The notes beneath the pieces were generated by a model. The model was not told where the DNA came from, did not search any database, and worked only from the letters and a program-made list of their open reading frames with translations. From Desmodus rotundus (taxonomy: Eukaryota; Chordata; Mammalia; Chiroptera; Phyllostomidae): a DNA stretch of 64,000 nt. Shown piece after piece: positions 12,191 through 23,075 of the stretch (position 1 is its first letter; every line of letters begins with the position of its first letter). The position numbers were made by a program, and so were the translations under genes. The stretch spans positions 167,797,220 through 167,861,219 of the forward strand of contig NC_071390.1 in the NCBI RefSeq assembly GCF_022682495.2, written 5' to 3'.

Positions 12191-12989
12191 TGCAATTCAA
12201 AGAATCAAGGAGATAATATTCATTACAGCTTTTAAAAAATCTAGAGTGCTTTAAAATGGTGTGCTATTATATTGTTATTAATTATACTAAGGGGAGTGGG
12301 AGGCGAAAGTCAGAAAATGCCAGAGAAATCTGGGTTGGGGTTGAGCTCCCTGCATCTCCAAGGCTCCCACTGGTTGAGGATCCAAGAGTGCAGGCCCCTC
12401 CAAGGAGGGTGCCATGGCTCCCGCCTGCTATTGACCTTTGTGGAGAGTGCTTACATGAACACACTTCATTTTCAAAAGTTTAAAAATACGCACTTGGAAT
12501 TGTAGATGATCAAGCATGGATTCCAGGCCCTAAGTGTGTGGCAGAATTGTGCTGATCTGGGAGTGCACAAGGCCATGTGCCCTGCAATTTGACGTCAGCA
12601 CAGTCCGGGAGGTGCACAGAGTCTGGGCCCTTCTGCGTGGTCAGCCTGTGATGCAATGTGTTTTCACAGCCTGTGAATCAATTCCCTCTAGGAAAAGAAA
12701 GAAAAAAACAAAACAAAACACCATGCTGATTAACTCGATGTGCCACTGTTGAAATTCTTGATTTTGCAATATTTAAGTGCCTTTTCAACTATGACAGTTA
12801 AGTAAGATAAGCAGAGAATAAAAAGCCACAAGTATTTTTTAGAATCAAGCCCTCCTTTCCCTTTTGAATGTTGACCTTTGAGTTTCCAAATTGGGCAAAG
12901 AAGTAATTATCAGGAATACTTTGATAAAAGGTTGTACGATCACAATTTAGGAAAACAATTTTATATTTATAAATCCTTTGTATTTTTGG
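12191..12989. other. Unassigned stretch containing a perfect CRE-like octamer
   Basis: No gene or repeat is recognised. The octamer TGACGTCA at 12590-12597 equals the full cAMP-response element consensus and lies in a locally GC-richer patch. No TATA box, CpG island or exon accompanies it, so its role is unknown. Confidence 0.35.
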
Positions 12990-13132
12990 TAGCATTTTAA
13001 TATCAGTTAGCTACTTTAATCCTTCATGCCAACTCTGTAAAGTAGGTGGAACACTCATAATTAGGTCATAGATAAAGACACTCAGGACAGAGAACATGTG
13101 GCCTGTCCAAGGCTCTTAATATCTAGACCAAA
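12990..13132 (-). repeat. MIR SINE fragment
   Basis: 'ctactttaatccttcatgccaactctgtaaagtaggtgga', 'agataaagacactcaggacagagaa', 'gtggcctgtccaaggctc' match the antisense MIR centre. A second antisense MIR starts about 25 bp further right. Confidence 0.65.
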
Positions 13133-13154
13133 GGGGAGAAGAAAGAGGGTAAAT

Positions 13155-13365
13155 AAAAGGAATGTTTATTGAGCAGCCACTATATTCTAGGTGCTTAATG
13201 TACAATTGAATTCAATTTGTCACGCAGTCCTGGGAGAAATGAGTATTCTTATTCCCATTTTATAGATGGTTAAACCAGAGTCATACATTTAATAATTAGA
13301 GGCTGAGTTGGGAATTGGATCCCAGATCCCCTTGGTTCCAAATCTATAGCTCTTCTCATTTTCAA
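13155..13365 (-). repeat. MIR SINE
   Basis: Antisense MIR, nearly complete: 'atgtttattgagcagccactatattctaggtgctt', 'cacgcagtcctgggagaaatgagtattcttattcccattttatagatgg', 'ggctgagttgggaattggatcccagatcc'. Two MIRs therefore lie head to tail in the same orientation. Confidence 0.85.
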
Positions 13366-13675
13366 CATTTTCTGATTATATACTTATCAGTAAACTGTTT
13401 TGAACATTTACCTCCAATATATATGTATTTATTTATATACAAAGTTTTTTCAGGTACTATTCTACTGCTAGTTTATAAACATCATGAAACACACATGGGA
13501 AATTAAAATGTAAAAATGACTAAGTATGAATAGAAGACACTGTTTTTTTCTGTACCCCATTTTGAAGATTGCCATCTAGGCTATGTTCCTTTCTCGCAAG
13601 TTAGGAGCACAAAGTTTATCCCCACAGCTCATTTTCTTAGAAAAATCCACTAGACAGAATAGGGATGCTTTAGGG

Positions 13676-13895
13676 CAGGGTTTCTGGCAGTGGTGCTCTT
13701 GGCATTTGGACCAGCTAATTCTTTGTTGTGAAGGGCTGTGCATCACAGGATGCTTGGCAGCATCCCTAGCCTCTATTCACTAGATGCCAGTAGCATCCCC
13801 TCCCCAGTGTGACAACCAAAAATGTCTCTAGACTTTGTCAAATATCCTCTGTTGGGGGCGGGGGAACAAAATAGCCCCCCAGTTGAGAACCACCA
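13676..13895 (-). mobile_element. MER20-type nonautonomous hAT-Charlie element
   Basis: A 220-bp element with hAT-Charlie terminal inverted repeats: left end 'cagggtttctggcagtgg' and right end '..cagttgagaaccacca'. Internal blocks match the family in reverse: 'gaagggctgtgcatcacaggatgcttgg', 'cactagatgccagtagcatcccc', 'gtgtgacaaccaaaaatgtctctag'. An exact 8-bp target-site duplication CTTTAGGG flanks it (13668-13675 and 13896-13903), as expected for hAT transposition. Its length agrees with the roughly 219 bp I recall for MER20. It encodes nothing. Confidence 0.88.
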
Positions 13896-14210
13896 CTTTA
13901 GGGTAATCAATAGGAATGTTCTCCTTGCTGATGACCAGAGAAGAAGGGATCAGGCACCACTAGTATGAGAGACATTTTTCCTTGTCCATGGAAACTCATC
14001 CAGAGGACCCTTGGACTTGGTTCCAACCTGTATCTGGGAACTCCTGAGGTTGGCCAACCAGAACGGAGGTCCAGCTGTTCACTGATGATATCAGCCTCTG
14101 GATGACTCCTGTTTCCATGCATATCATGTCTAATTTTAACATCCTGTGCTTTTCTGCCAATGGACTTTGACAAAGCCCAGTGTGGAAGACCATGGTGGTC
14201 CAGTGTGGGG

Positions 14211-14505
14211 CATGGTATGGCATGATGGTTAAGAGCATGGGCTCTAGACTAAGGTAGACCTCAGATCTGTGTGTCTGTGACCTTGAACAATTCCCTCAAC
14301 CCCCTAAGCAGCTCTTTCCTCATCATGGTAAAACATATAAAGGAGGAGGACACTTGTATCATGTGTTCATCCCTTCAGCCCAATGACTCTTAGTACACTG
14401 TAGTAGCTATAAGTTTGATGATGATGATAATGATGATTGCATAAAATAGACTCTTGCCTGGCACATAGTAAGAACTCAGTGAATGACCCATATTATCATA
14501 ACATT
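14211..14505 (+). repeat. MIR SINE with internal expansion
   Basis: Head: 'ggcatgatggttaagagcatgggctctagac'. Middle: 'gtctgtgaccttgaacaattccctcaacccc'. Tail: 'gcctggcacatagtaagaactcagtgaatg'. Between middle and tail lies extra sequence (about 14350-14430) containing a GAT-triplet tract (14418-14440), so the MIR has gained an insertion or local expansion. Confidence 0.8.
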
Positions 14506-14529
14506 TAATGTAAATATATATGTATATAT

Positions 14530-14665
14530 ATTTCTGAGTTTGATTAAAGATTCTATGACATAGGGGTCAGACATATCTTATTCATCACTTGATCTCCATT
14601 GCCTAGTTCAGTCTGGCCTGTCATAGGTGGTCAATAATTGTTTGTTGTGTATCCTTGAATGCAAG
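14530..14665 (+). repeat. L2 LINE 3' end
   Basis: 'acatatcttattcatcacttgatctccattgcctagttcagtctggcctgtcataggtggtcaataattgtttgttg' follows the L2 terminus ('tcttattcatctttgtatccccagtgcctagcacagtgcctgg..gtgctcaataaatatttgttg'). Confidence 0.7.
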
Positions 14666-16119
14666 TGTTCTTCATTGTAAGCCATCACAAACTGTGATCG
14701 CTATCTCTTTTGGTCTGTGTTAATATCACACTTAATGGCCTTGGTGAGGGAATGCGCCCAGAAGGTCTCCTGCCCACTTCACTCTGTGCAGCTTAATGGG
14801 AATGAAAATGTTTGGCTCTACCTTAGAAGGAAAGAAGGGAAGGAAGCTCAAACTTTTCTTTCTTCCTGATGAATTTGGAACCTCAAGGAGAGGGAATTCT
14901 TTATAATTCTGTCTAGGCAATGGAAATGCAAAAACTTAATCATCAGGATTGTCTAAATTTTCCCTTGGATTTGACCAAAATGCTTGCTGTCATGGTATCT
15001 TCCTGAGTTCCATTTCATAATGCAAGTTTGCTTATCTGGTTTCAGGTTTTTGATTTATTGTTTCCTCTGGCTAGTTTTAGAAAAATTAGAACTCTTTTGT
15101 GGCTTTGCAAAAAAAAAAGATAATTTATGAGGTTGAGGAAATTTTTTTTATTGGGAATACATCAAAAATCATCAATAATTCAGACATAACAACACTTGAT
15201 AAATTTAGGAGAAAATTGATTGCAGCAGCAGTAGCTGATTTAAACTTGTGCCTGGTTGCATCATTGCTCAAACACACACAGGAGCTACATCAGTTTTAAT
15301 TTCTGTCTTGTTTAAAAATGAGCAAGTTTCTTTTCAACAGATGACTGTTGATGATCTGCTTCTTAACATTAAAAAGGGGGGAAATTTTCCACTATTATCT
15401 GACTCGCTGATGTTGTATGTTCTTCAAATTTTCAGCACCTCAAACCTGCAATTTTCAGAATCTGTTTTATAAAAGTGGAATTAGCAGTATGGGCTTGTTT
15501 TTGTGTTTGTATAGGTACTGGGAATGTGTGAGAGAGGTGTGTATGTAAGTATGCATGTGGTTTTTGTCATTTAACCTAAGAGATATGCAACTGAAATGTT
15601 CCTTTTGTTCAAAAAGCATGTGTTCAAAAAGGATATTGCTGCTTACCTTCAATAAGTAACCTCTCTTTAGGTAGTAATGGAATGAGTGAATAGAAGCTTC
15701 CATTTTGCCTGGTCTAGTCCCACTCAAAGACTGATTTTACATTAAATTATATGTAATTGCCTAGCTACATCCAAATATTAAAAAAAAATTGAGAGCAAGT
15801 ATAGCCAGCCCTATTATTCCCACGGTGTCTAGAAAAGGATGTTGAGATTCAAAGGAAGTGAACAACTGAGAGGCTGGGGGGTTTCGAGTTTCTTCTCCCC
15901 CCACCCCCATTATGGTAATAGGTGAAAAATGCCAAATAATTTTTTTAAAGTCAAAAGAAAACATTTAAAAGTTACTTAAAGCTCTGTCATCTACTAGCAA
16001 TTCCTGGTTGCATTTTTATAAAGTCTCAGCCTTTTTTCTCAGATCGAAGAGCCGAGCTCATATTGCACATGCGTTTTAGTACCCTGATTTTTCTTTCACG
16101 TAACTATACTCACGTTTTC
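14666..16119. other. Unassigned 1.45-kb stretch
   Basis: No repeat or exon is recognised. A-rich runs occur at 15108-15120. A GT-rich patch at 15490-15560 is low complexity. Confidence 0.4.
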
Positions 16120-16235
16120 TGTTATTCCAAATTTATAGCAGTTTAATGACTTCATCAGGGAGTAAACCATAATTGACTTAGCTGTCCCTCTATTATTAGA
16201 TACTTAGGTTGTTTCCATTATCTCTGTAACACAAA
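16120..16235 (-). repeat. Short L1M-like fragment
   Basis: 'gtccctctattattagatacttaggttgtttccattatctc' matches the antisense L1 3' region 'cattgatggacatttaggttgtttccat'. Too short to classify. Confidence 0.4.
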
Positions 16236-17719
16236 GTTGAGGATTTCTTAATTAGGTGAGAGTACTCTGGCCCAGATATTTATTCCCTTTCTCATATTTT
16301 TGTGATTTGCTTACACCTCCTTTTGTGCTCTCTTAACTTTGCCTTTTCACTCAGCCAAATGACCTGGTCTAATTGACCCTCGATCTTTTTAATAAAAATT
16401 TCACATCTTCACCAGGGGCTGGTCTCAGGCATAAGGGGTCACAGTGATTTACTGCAATTGACCTCCAAGTCTTGACCCTGGTATGGAACTTTATTGCCCT
16501 GAGCCCAAAGAATGGAGCTGTGTGGCTGCCTTTAGCCAAGAGAAGAACTTGGCTATGCTTGGCCTTGCCTTTTAAAGCTGAGTCTTAATAATTCAAAGGT
16601 TTGCTTCCCCCCAAAACCTACTTTAAACCTTACATTGTCAAAATTTCTTATGTTTAGAGATATGTTGCTTTTACTGAGCATGGGTTACTTTATACAGAAA
16701 ATACATGGTTTATTAACCATAGCAATGGACTCCCAAATGCCCCAACTCTGACTGTAGTGTTTTCTACATAGATATTGTGTTTAGAGCAAAAGCTGTAGCA
16801 TACACTGATCACGTATCCAGGTTGGAAGCCTAGAATCACGGGTGTGTGCTGATCTATTGTGTGGAGTGAGGTCAAGGATAAACATTTTGCACATCTGCTT
16901 CATTAATTGACATTTTCTTCTAATTTCACATTATAATTTTCATGACAGATATTGCTTGCTAGATGCCTGCCTTGTCATGTTGCACTTGTGTCTGAAGTTT
17001 CTGCTTTTGGTTGATAGTTCCAGTTTTCCAGCCAATGGTCTCACTGATTAGGTCTGCCTCCTGGTCCTGTCGACTCTCTTGATCACACTGGTGACACCCA
17101 CTGCTAGTCTGGCCTGAAAGGAAGTTTTCGTTCATTTGAAAGGTACGCGTTGAGCTCTTGCTATGTTCTAAGAGACTGCGTATAGGAGGAAAATGATTTA
17201 ATAGTGTGGAATATGAGGGGCTGGGTGATGCATCTATGATGCTCTGGGTTAATATCCCTGCTCCATCAAAAAAATAAGAGAACATGACATCTGTTGCATG
17301 GAGTTTTCTGCGGTTAATACTCAGTTCTTAACTTGGGAGGCCCGTGGGAATGTCACGGTCAGGTGCCATTTCTCAATGGGCTAGATCAGGTAAAGAGACA
17401 CATGAACAACTAAGAAGGTACAGAGTGGTGGTAGGTGCTTGAGAGGAGTTGTAAACACAGCATCACAACATTGCCCAAGAAGGGTGATGAGTTGGATGCT
17501 CACGCCTTGATTGTCACAGCTCTCCAGCCAACTTTCATCCTCTGCTTCTATCTTTCAGGATGCTGAGGGGTATGTGGAGATTGGAAGGAACATTTCTCTG
17601 GAAAGTTATCCTAGGAAGACCGTTCACTGAAAAAGATAGGCTTCTTTGTCTTCTTTACCATGAGCTTCTCTTTCCTTCCTTCTTTCTGTCTTTCCATCAT
17701 TCTTTCCTTTCTTCCTCTC
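16236..17719. other. Unassigned 1.5-kb stretch
   Basis: A weak antisense L2-like tail may start near 17135 ('ggtacgcgttgagctcttgctatgttctaag') and continue to about 17460. Otherwise nothing is recognised. TTCC-rich sequence begins near 17670. Confidence 0.35.
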
Positions 17720-17835
17720 ATTTACATTTAATTTATTCAACACATAGTTATTAAGCAGCTACTATTTACCAGGTTGGAGATGCAGTGATGATGAGTACAG
17801 GCAAGGTACTTGCCCTCAAAGGCCTTATATTCCAG
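17720..17835 (-). repeat. L2 3'-end fragment
   Basis: 'ttattcaacacatagttattaagcagctactatttaccagg', then 'ggagatgcagtgatgatgagtacaggcaagg' and 'cttgccctcaaaggccttatattccagtgg' reproduce the antisense L2 terminus in order. Confidence 0.75.
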
Positions 17836-19385
17836 TGGATCAGCCTGTGGACACTTATTAAAGGAGCAAATTACAGCACTCCATATGCAAATGTTTCTGC
17901 TGCAATCAAACCATGCCTTCTGAGCAGAAAAGCTCCTTTTGGCCTTTCAGGTCCTTTAACTCTTTGCTGGCCCAATGTGAGTTTTATTAACATCATGCTG
18001 TTTTCCTGGTAGGACCTCATTAAGTACTTGTTGATGAGTACTTGGCTAACTCTGCAAGTTTCCTAATAGGCAGTCTAGTTTTCCTTTGAAATTTAGTTTT
18101 CTACAACTTTGACTTATCTCATTTTCAGGCAGAGTCTCTGCAGGAGTTGACTCAGTGATGGTTTCAGTTCTAAATCTGCAATAAGCAAATCCCTTAAACA
18201 CCTATTTTTAGAGGTTATGCTTTACTCTCACAACTTAATTTCAAAGTAACAAGGAACAATACATTTTCCAATGAACACTTCAGAGCACCCATAGGCATAG
18301 AATCAAGTTCACCGCATTCAGGTAATCCAGAATTTAAACCACTCTAAATCAGTTCTTTGGCACATTCCTTTTCTTTCAAAGAGCTCTGAGCAACTTGTCA
18401 GCTTTATCTCCCTGATCCTCACATTATCCACCAGACGTTCAGGATGGGCTTTCATCGTTGCCCTGCCCTCTGTGAGTCTGCAGGCAAAAGGATGGAGTTT
18501 TATATTCAAAGATGTTTTATGCTTTTGTATTTTAAAGCCAAACTCATAAATACTTCTTTATTCTTGTTCCATTTTCTCTTTCTTTTTCTTTCTCGTCTAT
18601 TTCTCTTTAGTTTTTTCTTCCTTCACTTTCTTTGAATAGTTAATTATTTCTGTCCTGAAAGGATGGATCTCAAGTATTGTCCATTCTTAGTAAAAATCAG
18701 CCACAGGAGGGATTTCTGGGCTCCTCCTGGTTGGCGATCCATCACTTCCTGCCACGAAGTCTCCCTGTGAGCGGACATAGGCCATGTTTTAAAAGCCACA
18801 CCCTGTTAAATTGATAATGGTTCATTTCTCATACCTGAGTCTATGGTTATGGATTCCCAATCTGTCCTGTACATCCTTTCCGGGGCCACAAACCTTTCTG
18901 GAGGGAGAACCTCTTCCTGGTGAGGAGACAGACCCTCCTCGGCTGCCTCCTGCTTTATCGATGACTTGGCCTCTCAGAAGGTCGTGTGCATAGTGAGTTC
19001 TTTAAAGCCGAATCCATGCTGTCAATGACTCTTTTCTGAAATAGGGCCGTGGAGATGAGAAGAGTCTGTGTGACTAGGTAATGACCTTGCCTGGACCCAC
19101 CTGAGAGAGGAAGCTGGTGGCCTCTTGTTTAGAGGGGACTGAAGGCTGTATCCTCTCTGTCTCCATAAAGGACCGGGAAAAAGAGAGTTGATTCCCATGG
19201 ACAGTTTTCCAATTTTTTGGCACAATGCTTTGTTTTATTGAAGGTGTTGGGGTCATTTCACATTTATTAAAGTGTCTTCTTTACATCAGATGCCAGTTTT
19301 CAGCTTTCAAATTTCCCAACTTTGTCACCGTCAAAGGACTAATGACAGTGGGAGGACCAAGGTCACAAACGTAGTCAGTTCATGG
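17836..19385. other. Unassigned 1.55-kb stretch
   Basis: Nothing is recognised apart from a pyrimidine tract at 18568-18625 made of TTTC/TTCTT units. Short frames here have no family resemblance. Confidence 0.4.
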
Positions 19386-19569
19386 GCATCTCTTGAGGAC
19401 TTGGCATGTGTCTGCCTCTGTGTTGGGTTCAGTGCAACCACAGCAACACCGACAGAAATACAAGACATCGTCATTCCCTCCTGACTCTGGTTTGAATAAT
19501 ACTGGGGCCTGTGGCAGAGATATTGGAAGCAGCTAGAAAACAATGCCTGGCTACGTGGAATTGAGCTTC
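19386..19569. repeat. Copy A of a locally repeated block (probably L2-derived)
   Basis: Related co-linearly to 21909-22096. Shared landmarks in the same order: 'gcatctcttga', an 'accaca' segment, an 'agacatcgtc'/'gacatagtct' segment with 'ccctcctg'/'ccctgcca', then 'gaagcagctagaaaacaatgcctgg' against 'gaagcagccggaaaacagtgcctgg', and finally 'ttgagcttc'. The centre resembles an antisense L2 3' end, but the last 70 bp is not part of the L2 consensus I recall. Confidence 0.6.
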
Positions 19570-19932
19570 ACAAGGAGATTCATTGCAACATTGTTTAACA
19601 TTGCAATGAAATTAGAAATACCCTTTATGTCCACCAGTATGGGAATGCTTAAAAATGATGTTACAAGTATATGTAGAAATATACTGTAGAATATTCTTCA
19701 CCTGCCCCAAAGAATGCTATAATTAGAACTATAGGCAATGACATTGAAAGATTGGCAAGATTATTAAGTGCAAAAAACAGAATTTTACTTTCACTGTAAG
19801 CCATTTATATTAAAAATATGTATATGTGTTCATGAAGGTAGATAAATGCATTGAAGAGAGACTTGCATAATATTTACACACAGACTTTCATTTCTGTTTC
19901 GTGAGGATAACATTTGTAATTCACTTACATAA
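19570..19932 (+). repeat. Old L1 (L1M-type) 3' fragment
   Basis: Sense L1 ORF2 end and 3' UTR: 'ttcattgcaacattgtttaacattgc', 'aaatacccttt-atgtccaccagtatgggaatgcttaaa', then 'gacattgaaagattggcaagattattaagtgcaaaaaacag', matching 'atggaaagatctccaagatatattgttaagtgaaaaaag'. It abuts the end of copy A. Confidence 0.7.
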
Positions 19933-20452
19933 ATTGAAAAGTTAAAAAGGAAGTAAGTGCTGGGTTGTACAAGATCAGAAGAGAAGCAGGATGGAGTGGG
20001 TGCTTTCTCCTTCTTGACTCTGGACATTTGAGCAAAAGACCAGGGGCCTGGCTGGAGTCGCTTCTCAGTCCCGGCCGGGGAGTTGCTGCAATAATCAACG
20101 TGACTTTAAAGACGGCTGACTCTGCTCATGAACAGCACTCAGGTGGAAGACCCACCATTTGTCTTCATTTTCTCCTTTCCAGAATGTTTGTGTTGATGGG
20201 GATGAGGGTTGGCAGAGTAACTTTTGGCTCCTTGTCCTCAAGAAAGTCATAACCTGAGTGTGTAAGGGTCTTTTCTGCTGTCATGTTTTTAGATGACAAC
20301 TGCCTAGATATGAAAGAGCCAGTATCGTATCTATGGCTCTAATTTTATTTTACACTGATACTAGTGATGTACTAATAAAAAAAGTTGCATTATGATAATG
20401 CAGTTTTGTGGTATATAATTTCTATATACTTAAGTGTGTGGGAGCTATTGCA

Positions 20453-20484
<32 letters not shown>

Positions 20485-20849
20485 CCTTTGTCTCTTGACA
20501 GATTAGGCACTCATTAAATTGGAGATTTTGTCCTTTAAGCTCAGAAGTATCCCCACTAGTTATTTAGAATGATAGCTTATTATACAATGGAAACTTAAGT
20601 GCTTGTTGATTGAATAAGTGGTTGAATTAACGAATGGGGTAAATAGTCTATGGCTTTTGCTTTAATATAGAAAACAGAGTCAACTTAATAAAAATGAAGC
20701 CAATAAATTAAAACTGTATAAAATAAGACTTTCAAGTGAAATTTCTTAAAAAATATGAGGCCTTTTTAAACAGTAAAATAAAAACAAACTCAGGGACTAA
20801 TATAAATGCCTAAGGAACACCCAGGTGTCCACCATCCACATTTAACAAA
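19933..20849. other. Unassigned AT-rich stretch with an (AT)n microsatellite
   Basis: An AT dinucleotide tract interrupted by one G lies at about 20452-20485. The DNA from 20570 to 20800 is AT-rich and may already belong to the L1M fragment on its right. Confidence 0.5.
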
Positions 20850-21515
20850 TGCTCACAGTTCTCATGTTTGTATCAGTTTCTTTTTTTTTGCTTAAGAAAT
20901 AACACATTTTCAGATACATTGAAGTTCCATTTATCCCCTTTCCGATTCCATTAGCCGTTCGCGCCCCTCAGAGGTGACCACTACTCTGTAGGAAGCTATA
21001 CCTGTTTGTATACTTTTACTATTTATGTAAGAGTGTACCCCAGTGTCTAGAGTTCTGTGAGTTTTAGAGTTTATATAACAGTAACATGACGCATGCATCT
21101 TCTGGGACTTGCTTTCTTTTCTCAATGTAGCAGATTTCTCATGTTGATAATGTAGATCTAATTCTTTCATTCTAACTTCCCTATAAATGAATTCCATGAT
21201 TTATTTATTACTTATTGATAGATACCTAGTCCCCTATTGACAAAGGCATAGATTTCCACCCCCCCAGCTTTTCATAATTATCAGTAATGCTGTTTATGAC
21301 ACCCTTGTGGATGTTTCCTTTTGCTTGTGAGGGCATTCCTCCTGGGCACGTACCTAGAGATAAAATGGCTCAACTGTGGGGGAATTCTGTTTTCAACTTT
21401 AATGCGTAGCAATTAATTGTCCTCCAAAAAGGTTGTACTAATTGACATTCCACCAGCAGGGTAAGAGAATGCCTGTGCTGTACATTTTCACTCACACTTG
21501 GTATCAGAGTGTTTC
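20850..21515 (-). repeat. Old L1 (L1M-type) 3' fragment
   Basis: Antisense L1 3' region: 'cctcagaggtgaccactactctg', 'catgttgataatgtagatctaattctttcattctaac', 'tccctattgacaaaggcatag', 'cataattatcagtaatgctgtttatgac', 'gggcacgtacctagagataaaatggctcaactgtggg' and 'ccaaaaaggttgtactaattgacattccaccagcagg'. Six consensus blocks occur in the right order. Confidence 0.85.
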
Positions 21516-21559
21516 CCTTTTGATATTTTAAGGGGATTTATTTCTGGCTGATGAAGGCT

Positions 21560-21860
21560 ATGTGACAGAGTTCAGCCACTGCCGGGGCGCTTCGTGCTCC
21601 CGAACTGTGTCATGTCACAGCTATCTGAACATCACAGGAGCCATGCCCTTTGCCAGGAATGCATTTATTGCCTTCGAGTGGCCAACTCTTACCCATTCAT
21701 CAAGTCCCAATTAAAATATCCCTGTCTCTGTGGCACTTTCTACGATTCCTCCAGATCACTTGCTCTTCCTTCTCCTACCTCTCATAGCTTTCCGTATAGA
21801 CCTCACTGTTGAACTTGATGTTACATTATTACTTTCTGTGGCTGTTTTCATCACTGGGCC
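21560..21860 (+). repeat. L2-like LINE fragment
   Basis: 'gccatgccctttgccaggaatgcatttattgccttcgag', 'aactcttacccattcatcaagtcccaattaaaatatccctgtctctg' resemble the sense L2 3' region ('gcctggaatgcccttc..aactcctacttatccttcaaggctcagctcaaatgtcacctcctctg'). Confidence 0.6.
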
Positions 21861-21908
21861 ATGAAATATTCCAGGGCAAAGACAATAGGCATGCGGCTTA
21901 ATTCTTGA

Positions 21909-22096
21909 GCATCTCTTGATTTGATGCCCATTGCCTGTGCCTGGCACTGTGTTTGGTGCCATGGAACCACAATGACAGCGAAAGATACATGACATAGTCT
22001 CTCCCTGCCAAGTGTTGTTTGACTCACACCGAGGCCCCAGGCAGACATTAATGAAGCAGCCGGAAAACAGTGCCTGGACATGTAGACTTGAGCTTC
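21909..22096. repeat. Copy B of a locally repeated block (probably L2-derived)
   Basis: Partner of 19386-19569, same orientation, 2.5 kb away. Span 188 bp against 184 bp. It carries 'gtgcctggcactgtgtttggtgcc', typical of an antisense L2/MIR 3' end, before the part shared with copy A. Confidence 0.6.
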
Positions 22097-22139
22097 TGAC
22101 ACTTCTGATGCCCTAGCACTCACTCCAGGTATAGCATGG

Positions 22140-22290
22140 TTGATGTTTACTACACAGATTCATGTTCAAAAAACATTAATACATTAACTTGTGTAATAAA
22201 ATCTTCTAAGCACTTTCTTAGCTGTTGGGGATGTAGCAGAGAACTGACCTGTTAGCTCTCTGTTCTCATTGAGCTGGCTTGTGTGTGTTT
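22140..22290 (-). repeat. L2 3'-end fragment
   Basis: 'aaatcttctaagcactttcttagctgttggggatgtagcagagaactgac', 'tgttctcattgagctggct' are the antisense L2 terminus. A short TGTGTTTG tract (22280-22305) interrupts its right side. Confidence 0.65.
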
Positions 22291-22869
22291 GTTGTGTGTG
22301 TTTGTGGGGAGGGAAGAGGGATAGACAGAAAACAAATCAACAAATCAATATCCATTAGGTCAGGGGATGGGACCTGCAGGAAAAGAAATCCAAGTCAAGT
22401 GAAGGAGAGGTGGCAGATGCGGCCATTGCCCTGTCCCATGTCCCTTCAGCCCACCTCTGACTTCAGCTTCAGCAGAGGAAAAGGTCCTTTGCTTATGACA
22501 ACTTCCTACCTCCAGCACTTTCTCCAAAGCCGGGGAGCTGGCTAGCTCACCCTGGGAGTGAGCAGCCTTTCCTCTGGCAAGATTGAGCTCCAAAGGCCCA
22601 CAGTGGTCACCAGCTCCATCGTTGGCCCTCATTGCCTCTCATGCCCTGTCTCCCTCCCCGACTCCTTTACTCCAGCTGCCTAGAGTCACCTTGCAAATAA
22701 ACTTTCAGCTCCCAAGTCCATGCTGTGCTGTGCTGTAGGCTGGAGGACTGCAAACTAAAAAGAGGTTGCAAGAGGGTTTCTAATTAATAAAGGATAGTTA
22801 GCAAAGGACTCTTGGAATGGGGGACCTGAATGAAAAGAGTAAATTGTGGACACCTGGAGGAAGGGTGTC
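22291..22869. other. Unassigned non-coding stretch
   Basis: Two overlapping 88-90-codon frames on opposite strands (22279-22545, 22360-22632) have no recognisable domain. A TGTGC-type pentamer patch lies at 22722-22737. Confidence 0.4.
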
Positions 22870-23075
22870 TCAGACAGAAGGAAACGGAAGGTGGGCGTGT
22901 GCTTGTGCTTGGCATGTTTGAGGAACAGTGAGAAGCCAGAGCTGGAGACTAGGTGAGCAAGGGAGGGAGCAGGAGACGATCTTGGAATAGGGACCCTGTA
23001 AACCAAGGTAAGGGGTTTCCAATTCATTCAAGTGAATGAATTGGGTAACTTTGAATAGAGGAGAGTCAGGATGCA
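22870..23075 (-). repeat. L2 LINE fragment with an internal palindrome
   Basis: 'gtgcttggcatgtttgaggaacagtgagaagccagagctgg', 'gtgagcaagggaggga', 'ctgtaaaccaaggtaaggggtttcc' follow the antisense L2 coding 3' end. At 23019-23044 the consensus is replaced by a perfect inverted repeat: 12-bp arms CCAATTCATTCA / TGAATGAATTGG around a 2-bp centre. Confidence 0.75.

Noticed and set aside
14418..14440. GAT-repeat tract as a coding poly-Asp stretch
   Set aside because: It lies inside a MIR and is a simple local expansion.
20452..20485. (AT)n tract as an origin or regulatory element
   Set aside because: It looks like an ordinary dinucleotide microsatellite with one interruption.
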